DNA of 36,109 nt from Candidatus Anaerobiospirillum pullistercoris (lineage in GTDB: Bacteria; Pseudomonadota; Gammaproteobacteria; Enterobacterales; Succinivibrionaceae): contig DXEV01000215.1 in the NCBI GenBank assembly GCA_019114785.1, forward strand, positions 1-36,109, given 5' to 3'. Position 1 is the stretch's first letter; each line of letters opens with the position of its first letter. Below are positions 23,358-31,600 of this stretch, one piece after another. The notes under the pieces were generated by a model. The model did not search any database, was not told the origin of the DNA, and was given only the letters and a program-made list of their open reading frames with translations. A program made the position numbers and the translations under genes.

Positions 23358-25982
23358 ATGGCTGAAGAAGTAAAAAGTAGCGAGGACAAGGCACCAGCAC
23401 CAAAGCGTATGTCCTTAAACCGTGCTCCTCATAGCAATGTGAAAGTGCAGGACTCCACGGGTAAGCGCAAGATGGTGCAAGTGGTGCACAAGAAGCGTCT
23501 GAAGATTGATGCTGATTTAGTGCGCAAAGAGCAGGAAGAAAAAGAGCGCTTAGAGGCTGAAGCTAAGGCTAAGGCAGAGGCCGAGGCCAAGGCTCGCGAA
23601 GCTGCTGAGGCTAAGGCTAAAGCTGAAGCTGAAGCTAAGGCCCGTGCTAAAGCTCGTGCTGAGGCTGAGGCCAAGGCTCGTGCTGAGGCTAAGGCTAAGG
23701 CCGAGGCCAAGGCTAAAGCCAAGGCTGCTGCCAATAGCAATATTGTCAGCATCAGCACCTCTGATGGCAGAACTCAGAAGGATCCTGCTGCTCAAGCTCG
23801 TCTCAACAAAGAGCAAGCTGCTGAGCAAGAGCGTTTACAAAAGGCTCAAGAGGCAGAGCAGGCTCGTAAGATTGAAGCTCAGACTGCACGTCAGGCCGAA
23901 GAGGCTCGTCGCTTAGCTGAAGCTAACGAGGAGCGCTGGGCTGCTGAAGAAGCTGAGCGTCAGCGTCTTAACGATTCTGATGATTACGACAACACCTCCG
24001 TCTATGTGCGTGAGGCCGAGGCTCGTCAGGAGCGTGAAGAAGAGAATCGTGGCCGTCACCGTGGTGAAAACCGTGGTAGCGGCAAGGGCGGTAACAAGAA
24101 GCGTGAGGAAGAGAATCAAAACTTTAATTCACGCAGTGGCCGTGGTAGCAAGAAGAATCAAGGCCGCAATAACCGTAGCACTGGTGCCGCTAAGGCTTCG
24201 CAACAGGCTCACGGTTTCAATCGCCCTGTAGCTCCTGTCAGCCGTGAAGTGGTCTTAGGTGAGACCATTACCGTCGCTGAGCTGGCTCAGAAGATGGCCG
24301 TGAAGAGCGCCGAGGTGATCAAGTGCTTAATGAAGTTAGGCGAAATGGTCACCATCAACCAGGTTATTGATCAGGCTACTGCTCAGATCGTGGTTGAGGA
24401 AATGGGCCATAAGGCTGTCCTGCGTAAGGAGAACGAGTTAGAGGAATCCTTACTCGACGATCGTAATGTGGATGCTAAGCCACAGCCACGCGCTCCAGTG
24501 GTTACCATCATGGGTCACGTGGATCACGGTAAGACTTCCTTACTGGACTTCATCCGTAAGACCAAGGTGGCCGCAGGTGAGGCCGGTGGTATTACCCAGC
24601 GTATCGGTGCTTATCACGTCGATACCCGTGGCTCCGGTATTACCTTCTTAGATACCCCAGGTCACGCCGCCTTTACCGCTATGCGTGCCCGTGGTGCTCA
24701 AGTTACCGATATCGTGGTCTTAGTGGTGGCCGCTGACGACGGTGTGATGCCTCAGACTTTAGAAGCTATCCAACACGCCGCCGCTGCTAAGGTGCCTTTA
24801 ATCGTGGCTATCAACAAGATTGATAAGCCAGGTGCTGACCCAACCCGCGTTACCAACGAGCTCATTCAGCACGGTGTGGTGCCAGAGAGCATGGGCGGTG
24901 AAGTGCAGTTCGTCAACGTTTCGGCTAAGACCGGTGAGGGGGTGGATGAGTTATTAGATGCCATCCTGCTGCAAGCTGAAATGTTAGAGCTCACTGCTGT
25001 GGTCGAAGGCATGGCCTCGGGCGTGGTCATTGAGTCCCGTCTGGATAAGGGTCGTGGCCCTGTCGCTACTGTGCTGGTGCGTGAGGGTACCTTACACAAG
25101 GGTGATGTGGTCTTATGCGGCTTAGAGTATGGTCGTGTGCGTTCGCTGCGTAACGAGCGTGGCCAAAACTTAACTGACGCTGGCCCATCCTACCCAGTGG
25201 AGATCAACGGTCTGTCGGGTGTGCCTGATGCCGGTGATGAGATGACGGTGGTGCGTGATGAGAAGAAGGCCCGTGAAGTGGCTTTATTCCGTCAAGGCAA
25301 GTTCCGTGAGCTCAAGATCGCTAAGCAACAAAAGGCTAAGCTTGAGAACATGTTCAAGGATAACCAAGCCTCTGAACTTAATGTGGTGCTCAAGGCCGAT
25401 ACCCAAGGCTCAGTTGAGGCTATCTCTGATGCTCTCAACAAGCTGGCTACCGATGAGGTTAAGGTCAATATCATCGGCTCCGGTGTGGGTGGTATTACCG
25501 AAACCGACGCCACTCTGGCTACTGCCTCCTCGGCCATTATTGTGGGCTTCAACGTCCGTGCTGACGCTCCAGCCCGCCGCGTGATCGAGACTGAGGGCGT
25601 GGATCTGCACTACTACAGCGTGATTTACGACCTGATCGACGACGTGAAGAAGGCCATGTCCGGTATGCTCAAGGCTGAAGTGCAGCAACGCATTATTGGT
25701 CTGGCTGACGTGCGTGAAGTCTTCCGTCATCCAAAGTTTGGCTCGATTGCTGGCTGTATGGTGGTCGATGGTATCGTCAAGCGCTCCGCCCCAATCCGTG
25801 TGCTGCGTGACAACGTGGTGATCTTCGAGGGTGAGCTTGATTCCTTACGTCGCTTCAAGGATGACGTCAGTGAGGTCAAGAATGGTAACGAGTGCGGTAT
25901 CTGCGTGAAGAATTACCAAGACGTCCGCGTCGGTGACCAGATCGAAGTCTTCGAGAACGTTGAGGTCAAGCGCTCGTTATAA
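23358..25982 (+). CDS. infB: Translation initiation factor IF-2
   Basis: An 874-residue GTPase that places initiator tRNA on the 30S subunit and drives 50S joining. The GTP-binding motifs are GHVDHGKT (386-393), DTPGH (432-436), NKID (486-489) and SAK (522-524). An IF2_N subdomain ([25 protein letters not shown], about 304-328) precedes them. The C-terminal domains end in [16 protein letters not shown]. The region 60-125 is a nearly pure [13 protein letters not shown] helix, followed by Glu/Arg-rich and Gly/Asn/Arg-rich stretches (140-285). The first IF2_N copy found at the extreme N terminus of E. coli IF-2 is not seen; the protein begins with an [14 protein letters not shown] region instead. 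GGGGGAG precedes ATG by seven bases. Confidence 0.97.
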   Translation: MAEEVKSSEDKAPAPKRMSLNRAPHSNVKVQDSTGKRKMVQVVHKKRLKIDADLVRKEQEEKERLEAEAKAKAEAEAKAREAAEAKAKAEAEAKARAKARAEAEAKARAEAKAKAEAKAKAKAAANSNIVSISTSDGRTQKDPAAQARLNKEQAAEQERLQKAQEAEQARKIEAQTARQAEEARRLAEANEERWAAEEAERQRLNDSDDYDNTSVYVREAEARQEREEENRGRHRGENRGSGKGGNKKREEENQNFNSRSGRGSKKNQGRNNRSTGAAKASQQAHGFNRPVAPVSREVVLGETITVAELAQKMAVKSAEVIKCLMKLGEMVTINQVIDQATAQIVVEEMGHKAVLRKENELEESLLDDRNVDAKPQPRAPVVTIMGHVDHGKTSLLDFIRKTKVAAGEAGGITQRIGAYHVDTRGSGITFLDTPGHAAFTAMRARGAQVTDIVVLVVAADDGVMPQTLEAIQHAAAAKVPLIVAINKIDKPGADPTRVTNELIQHGVVPESMGGEVQFVNVSAKTGEGVDELLDAILLQAEMLELTAVVEGMASGVVIESRLDKGRGPVATVLVREGTLHKGDVVLCGLEYGRVRSLRNERGQNLTDAGPSYPVEINGLSGVPDAGDEMTVVRDEKKAREVALFRQGKFRELKIAKQQKAKLENMFKDNQASELNVVLKADTQGSVEAISDALNKLATDEVKVNIIGSGVGGITETDATLATASSAIIVGFNVRADAPARRVIETEGVDLHYYSVIYDLIDDVKKAMSGMLKAEVQQRIIGLADVREVFRHPKFGSIAGCMVVDGIVKRSAPIRVLRDNVVIFEGELDSLRRFKDDVSEVKNGNECGICVKNYQDVRVGDQIEVFENVEVKRSL

Positions 25983-25989
25983 CAGCGCT

Positions 25990-26068
25990 GCATCGAGGTT
26001 ATCTTTAGAGATCTCGATGCTGACTGAATTGCTCTCAAGCGCAAAAGTGCTGTTTTGCGCTTGAGAGC
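25990..26068 (+). promoter_or_regulatory. Two hairpins after infB
   Basis: GCATCGAG (25990-25997) pairs with CTCGATGC (26013-26020). A perfect 16-bp stem follows, 26031-26046 with 26053-26068, around GTGCTG. The second has no T-run and looks like a processing or stability structure, possibly an RNase III target. Confidence 0.6.
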
Positions 26069-26070
26069 AG

Positions 26071-26123
26071 AAAAAGCCTCAGTCACCTCTGCCATTGGTA
26101 AGAGGGTAGGTTGAGGCTTTTTT
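26071..26123 (+). terminator. Intrinsic terminator after infB
   Basis: AAAAAGCCTCA (26071-26081) and TGAGGCTTTTT (26112-26122) enclose an inner CCTCT/AGAGG stem, and six T residues end at 26123. It separates rbfA from the rimP-nusA-infB transcript. Confidence 0.8.
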
Positions 26124-26134
26124 CTTATGTTGAT

Positions 26135-26185
26135 GTCCTGTACTGTCTCTCTTACAAAAGGTTTGTGAGAAAGACAGTATAGGAT
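26135..26185 (+). promoter_or_regulatory. About 24-bp hairpin directly upstream of rbfA
   Basis: Arms 26135-26158 and 26162-26185 pair almost fully (one mismatch, a few G-U pairs) around an AGG loop. It ends seven bases before AAAGGA of rbfA, so it would form the 5' end of, or be transcribed just ahead of, the rbfA reading frame. Confidence 0.65.
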
Positions 26186-26205
26186 CACGGCCAAAGGATA
26201 TCGTT

Positions 26206-26682
26206 ATGCCAAAAAGTTATGGTCGCAACGAGCGTATTGGCGCTTCGATTTTGCGTGAAGTCGCTCAGGTGCTGGCTAAAGACATTAAGGATCCTCGGGT
26301 CAGTTTAGCTACCGTCACTGAGGTTAGTGTCTCGCCTGACCTGCGCAACGCTACGATTTACGTGTCGTTTTTAAATGACAATGATGAGCAAGTCAAAGAG
26401 GCCATGAAAGCCTTAGATAAGGCTAAAGGTTTTGTGCGCTCCACGCTGGCAGCTCGCCTGAAGATGCGTTACATGCCAAATATTCACTTCCGCTTTGATA
26501 GTCTCATCAAAGAGAGCATGCGTCTGGATGCGCTGATTGCCAAAGGTCTGTCCAAGGAAGATAGACCGATGTCACCAGTCGCTGACGCTGACGGCGCTGC
26601 GGACGCCGCCGACGCTGCTGACGCAGCTCCGGCCGCAGCCGATGCTGCTCCGGCAGCTGCCGAGGCCGAGGCTAAGGCTTAG
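26206..26682 (+). CDS. rbfA: Ribosome-binding factor RbfA
   Basis: A 158-residue 30S maturation factor with a KH-like fold. The N terminus YGRNERIGASILREVAQVLAKDIKDPRV and the SPDLRNATIYVSF, RLKMRYMPNIHFRFD and SMRLDALI segments are family marks. The fold ends near residue 120. Beyond it is an Ala/Asp/Pro-rich tail (127-158), which E. coli RbfA does not have in this form. AAAGGA lies seven bases before ATG. A terminator and a long hairpin lie between infB and rbfA, so it is probably expressed separately. It is followed by its own terminator and then by a purine permease, not by truB as in E. coli. Confidence 0.94.
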   Translation: MPKSYGRNERIGASILREVAQVLAKDIKDPRVSLATVTEVSVSPDLRNATIYVSFLNDNDEQVKEAMKALDKAKGFVRSTLAARLKMRYMPNIHFRFDSLIKESMRLDALIAKGLSKEDRPMSPVADADGAADAADAADAAPAAADAAPAAAEAEAKA

Positions 26683-27107
26683 CCTCCAGCGCGGCCGCGT
26701 GGCCGTGCACAGTGCTGCGTCTAGCTGAGCTTGCACTAAAGCTCATTTTTGTGGACAAGCCCCGAATCTTGCCTGATTATTTTGTAGGTTTGAGATTCGG
26801 GGCTTGTTGCATTTTTGGCTAGTATATGCGGATTTTCGTTGCTTGCAGGGGGGCTAAGTGCTATTATGCGGGCGCGTTTGGTAGGCCCTTGTAACAGCCT
26901 TTTTTGGTTTGTTACTGGAGCTGTGTGTAATACCCAAAGTCGCATGATAGCTATCGTCAATCTGAGTAGCGTGTTTTTTGCCAATATATGCGTTATCTGA
27001 GGCGTTGTTCTGTGAACAATGCTGGCCTATGCGCGGGAGCGCAGGGGTTTGATTGTAGCTTTGGTTCAATCATCGGTTGCTAGCTGTGACTTTGCTGGGG
27101 AAGAGAA
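26683..27107. other. Spacer between rbfA and the permease
   Basis: Contains the rbfA terminator and two short dyads that could be operators for the permease: TTGTTC-TGT-GAACAA (27005-27019) and TGATTG/CAATCA (27050-27055 with 27067-27072). No riboswitch or RNA gene was recognised. Confidence 0.5.
26755..26816 (+). terminator. Intrinsic terminator of rbfA
   Basis: ACAAGCCCCGAATCT (26755-26769) pairs with AGATTCGGGGCTTGT (26793-26807) around 23 bases, followed by TGCATTTTT. The stem is strong but the T-run is offset by four bases. Confidence 0.7.
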
Positions 27108-28394
27108 ATGCTGGAAAAACTCTTTGGTTTTGATCCAAGCAAGCACTCAGTCCGTACTGAGATCTTAGCTGGTTTAACCACCTTTTTAACTATGGCCTAT
27201 ATTCTGGCCGTGAACCCTAATATCCTTTCTGCAGCCGGTATGGATAAGGGTGCTTTATTCACGACCACGGTGATCGCCTCTGGTTTGACTACCCTCTTAA
27301 TGGCAATTTATGCCAAGCTGCCTTTTGCTTTAGCTCCAGGCATGGGCTTAAATGCCTTCTTTGCTTTCAGTGTGTGCTTAACCTTAGGCTACCACTGGCA
27401 AATGGCTTTAACCGCTGTGCTGATTGAGGGTATCCTCTTTATTCTGCTCACCATTTCTAATCTGCGTGAGAAGATCGTCGATGCTCTGCCAATGACCTTA
27501 AAGTACGCTATCTCATCTGGTATTGGTCTGTTCATCGCTTTCATTGGCCTGCAAAACGCTGGTATCGTTGTTAACAATGACGCTACCTTAATCGGCTTAG
27601 GTTCCATTACCCATGGCACCGGCCTCTTAGGCGTGATCGGTGTTGTGATCACCTCCGTGCTCTTAGTCTTAAAGGTGCGCGGCTCCTTACTCTTCGGTAT
27701 CTTAGCCACTACCATCATCGGTATTCCTATGGGCATTACCCATTTCGATGGTATCGTCGGTATGCCTCCATCAATCGAGCCAATTTTCTTCAAGTTTGAG
27801 TGGGATCAGATCTTCACCAAGGACATGGTGGTGATCGTCTTTACCTTCTTATTTGTGGATATGTTCGATACCATCGGTACCTTAGTGGGTGTGTCCACCA
27901 AGGCCGGTATGATCGACGAGAATGGTCGTATTCCTCACTTAAAGAAGGCCTTTATGGTGGACGCTGTGGGTACCACCGCAGGTGCTATGTTAGGTACTTC
28001 TACCATTACCACTTTCGTGGAGTCTGCCTCTGGTGTGGGTGAAGGTGGTCGTACTGGCTTAACTTCCTTTACCACCGGTATCTGCTTCTTAGTGGCCTTA
28101 TTCTTAGCTCCATTCTTCTTATCTGTGCCAGGTGCTGCTACTGCTCCAGTGCTGATCTTAGTGGGCTTAATGATGATGAGCCAAGTCACCAAGATCAACT
28201 TCTCTGATTACTCTGAGGCTATTCCTGCTTTCATCTGCATCGTGATGATGCCAATGGCTTACTCCATTTCTGAGGGTATCGTTTTAGGCTTACTGTCCTA
28301 TGTGCTGATCAACCTCTTAACTGGTAAGCTCAAGAAGATCACTGTGTCGATGATCATCTTAGCTGTGATCTTCTGTTTCAAGTATGTAATGTAG
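27108..28394 (+). CDS. NCS2-family purine (hypoxanthine/guanine or adenine type) permease
   Basis: A 428-residue inner-membrane transporter of the AzgA-like branch of the nucleobase:cation symporter-2 family, which imports purine bases with protons. About 12-14 hydrophobic helices span the length. Family motifs are GLTTFLTMAYILAVNP near the N terminus, PGMGLNAFFAFSV, FLFVDMFDTIGTLVG, and GTSTITTFVESASGVGEGGRTGLTS. The Asp-Thr of FDTIGTL and the Glu of TFVESASG are expected to line the substrate site. Whether it prefers adenine or hypoxanthine/guanine cannot be read from the sequence. GGGGAAGAG precedes ATG. It follows rbfA with its own spacer and is closed by a strong terminator. Confidence 0.9.
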   Translation: MLEKLFGFDPSKHSVRTEILAGLTTFLTMAYILAVNPNILSAAGMDKGALFTTTVIASGLTTLLMAIYAKLPFALAPGMGLNAFFAFSVCLTLGYHWQMALTAVLIEGILFILLTISNLREKIVDALPMTLKYAISSGIGLFIAFIGLQNAGIVVNNDATLIGLGSITHGTGLLGVIGVVITSVLLVLKVRGSLLFGILATTIIGIPMGITHFDGIVGMPPSIEPIFFKFEWDQIFTKDMVVIVFTFLFVDMFDTIGTLVGVSTKAGMIDENGRIPHLKKAFMVDAVGTTAGAMLGTSTITTFVESASGVGEGGRTGLTSFTTGICFLVALFLAPFFLSVPGAATAPVLILVGLMMMSQVTKINFSDYSEAIPAFICIVMMPMAYSISEGIVLGLLSYVLINLLTGKLKKITVSMIILAVIFCFKYVM

Positions 28395-28448
28395 TCAGCT
28401 ATCTTCGTGATAAAGGACAGAGCCGTTTAGAGCTCAGTTCTATTCCCC

Positions 28449-28511
28449 AAAAGGCGTTGGTTGTGACTCTCTCAGACGAGAGACGAGCGCAGCCAGCGCC
28501 TTTTGTGTTTT
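28449..28511 (+). terminator. Intrinsic terminator of the NCS2 permease
   Basis: AAAAGGCGTTGG (28449-28460) and CCAGCGCCTTTT (28493-28504) pair with one G-U, with an inner CTCTC/GAGAG stem, then GTGTTTTT. Confidence 0.75.
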
Positions 28512-28521
28512 TGTCAGGGAC

Positions 28522-28553
28522 AAAAAAAGCGCCCCGTACCCAAACGGCGCGCT
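28522..28553 (-). terminator. Intrinsic terminator of the giant activase gene
   Basis: On the minus strand AGCGC-G-CCGT (28553-28544) pairs with ACGG-G-GCGCT (28537-28528), followed by a seven-T run (28528-28522). It lies about 100 bases past the stop codon. Confidence 0.75.
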
Positions 28554-28559
28554 TCTGGG

Positions 28560-28650
28560 CTGTGCCCAAGGCTACCTATGGTAGCCAGTGGCTGCCAGAG
28601 GTAGCCATGAGGCCACCCAGCGGCTGCCCTCAGACAGCCACAGAGTGGCT
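28560..28650. repeat. Degenerate GGCTGCC/GGTAGCC tract between convergent genes
   Basis: Repeated variants of GGTAGCCA, GTGGCTGCC and GGCCACCC at roughly 9- to 12-base steps, between the activase stop and its terminator. It resembles the other low-complexity intergenic tracts in style, not in exact sequence. Confidence 0.45.
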
Positions 28651-28656
28651 CAAGAG

Positions 28657-31600
28657 TTATTGGGCCTGACGCTTGTCACCTGATATCATCTTGCGCTTCA
28701 TGGTCTCTTTTTCCTCGCGCACTTCAGGACTAAAGTTAAACTCGTCGTTGTCAGCACGGGCATACATAAAGGCAAAGTGGGTCAGAGGGTAAATGTCTTT
28801 GTGCTCGGTCATATCAGGGCCAGCAGCCTTGGTAATCCCCATATTGGCTGCTGCGTCTGCAGCTGTTGCCGTCTTTGACTTTGTCTTCTGAGATGCCTGA
28901 GCAGTAGCTTGTTGCTGCGCAATGAGATTGTCCTTGGCTTGCGTCAGGAAGAGCTTCAAGCGGTTGATCACGTTGGACTGAGCCGAGCCTGCCTCGTAGT
29001 CAATGCTGCAGAGGTTAGCATTAGCATAAGTCTCACGGATAGCACGCATGACGCCTTTACCCGTGATGTGGTTTGGTAAGCAGGCAAAAGGTTGCACACA
29101 GATGATGTTCTCGATCTTGTGCTCAATGAAGTCCACCATCTCTGCTGTCAGCAGCCAGCCTTCACCAGCCTGTTGGCCCAAGCTCACAAACTTTTGACCG
29201 TACTTCATGAGATCACTGAAGCATGGCAGAGGCTCAAACTTGCTGTGCTTTAAGGCATTGATAATGATGCGGCGCTTGCGCTCAAAGCTGTGGAGCAGTA
29301 ACCATGAGACCGTGGCCTTAAGCTTAGAGGTACCAAGATTCTGGGCTTGGTAGATACTGTCGTGCAGACAGTACAGCACAAAGGCAGAGATGTCGCCTAA
29401 GATCGGCTCACCACCTTCTTCAATGATGTGCTCTACCAGCTCATTGTTGGCATCAGGGTGGTACTTCAGCAGGATCTCACCCACAATACCCACCTTTGGA
29501 CGAACCTCATGACGCAGAGGAATGCGCGAGAACTCAGCGACCATTTCATGCACACGGCGCTTAAACTGCTTGGCATCGCTTAAGACCTCTGGGCTGAGCT
29601 CTTGATGGTACTGTTGTACCAGCTTTAAGGCTGTGCCAGGCACTTGCTCGTAGGTGTGGCAGTGGAGATAGAGACTTTGCAGCAGGTCACCATAGAGCAA
29701 GCTTAAGGTCAGACGCTTGAGTCCGGTTAAGCCGATCTTGAGGTGCAGTTTCTCATCCTTCAGATCCGAGCCTTGTAAAGTCACCACAGGGATATTAGTG
29801 GCGTGCAGATCTTGCAGAGCCCAATGCAGCAGGGCCGGATAGTTAGTGGCACGGCAAGGGCCACAGGTTTGCGCCAGCAGTAAAGCTGAGGTGTTTGGAT
29901 CAATCTTTCCGGCGGATACTGGCTCTAAGAGCTGACCAATGGCCACAATGGCAGGGTAGCAAGCGTCGTTATTGACGTGCTTTAAGCCCATTTCAATGGC
30001 GTTAGAGGATACCTCATCTAAGAGCTTAACCTTATAGCCGAGGCTACGCAGGCACGAGGCCAGAATAGGGAAGTGCACTGGAGCCATTTGAGGCATGTAT
30101 AAGGTGCGCTCTTTGAGCGTGTCGCTGTTTACGGCCTCGCTCAAGCTCATGGTATTAGCAGGTAAGGCGCTCTCTTCGCTTACCACGCTAGCGCAAGCTG
30201 CACTTGCGCTGGTTACACCAGCGCCAGCACTACTTACTCCAGCAGCAGCGCCAGCGGTGCCGGAGACAGTACCCTCAACCTGAGTCATGGCGGTAGTAGG
30301 GGCATGCTGAGCGCTGCCGTCTTGGTGGGTAATGGCCGTATTGGCCAACTCCAAGGCAGCAGTCGCGGCTGTGCTATTGGCCTCATTCATTTCCTGCAAG
30401 AGGTGCAGCATCTCTGAGGTACGATTGTGCTCGGCAGTAGCACATAAAAGTGAGCGTAAGCGGATCTTAGCTGCACCTAAAGTGTCACCTTCATCGATCT
30501 TGAGCATGGTGTAGATCTTGTGATGGCTCTCTAAGATCTTTTTCACCTGCTCAGAGGTAATGGCATCGATACCGCAACCAAAGGACACCAGCTGTACCAG
30601 CTCGGTATTGTCATGATCGATGACATACTGGGCCGCACGGTAGAGACGGCTATGGAATGCCCATTGGTTAACCACGTCTAATTGTGGACCATGCTCAGTG
30701 AGCATAGAGATGGCGTCTTCTGAGACAATGACGGTGCCCATAGAGGCGATTAAGGCCGGAATACCGTGATTTAAGAGTGGGTCAATGTGGTAAGGGTGGC
30801 CACTCAACACAATCAGCGGTAAGTTCTCGTCTTGGGCGCGCTTGATCTGCTCTAAAGCCAATTGCAATAAATCGTAGTGATATTGCGCCATAGCATCACG
30901 TGCTACGGCCAGAGCGTGCTCGATCTCTTTGCGCTTGATGCTTGGGTCGATCTCTTGGATAGCCTTAATGATGGACTTGTCGGCATCAAGTAAGAGGTAT
31001 GGGGTGTAGAGCTTGAGCTCAGGGAACAGGGACTTTAAGTTGAGCTTTAAAGCCTCTGGATAGCCACCCACCACTGGGCAGGCGAAGCTGTCGTCGTTTT
31101 CGCTGAAGTACTTGCGCTCTTTAGGTACGCAAGGCATAAAGATCCGCTCGACACCGTGCTCGGCTAAATAGGTGATATGGCCGTGAGCCAATTTGGCTGG
31201 CAGACACAGAGATTGCGATGGGATGCTGTTGTTACCTAAAGCAGCGATCTCTTTGCTGGAGACAGGGCTCAAGATCACATTAAAGCGCAGCTCATTGAAG
31301 AGGGCATGCCAGAATGGGTAGTGCTCAAAAATATTGAGCACGCGTGGAATACCGATACTACCACGTGAGGCTACTGCCACATTAGCAGGTAGTACTAAGG
31401 TATGTTCCGAGCTGAGGCTTGGGCGGATCACAACATTGGCCTTGGCCTCTGAAGCTGGCTCTGCTTTAGCAGCACTTGCAGTAGCTGCTTGGGCAGCAGC
31501 ACCTGCTGTACCTGCGCTAGCAGAGCTAGCGGCATCAGCGTCAGCGCTAGCGCCAGCGGCGGCCTTGCGGGCGCGGGCGGCGGCAGCTACCGCAGCGGCA

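Noticed and set aside
26830..27107. Purine riboswitch before the NCS2 permease
   Set aside because: The short dyads there do not form the three-way junction or conserved loop sequences of purine riboswitches.
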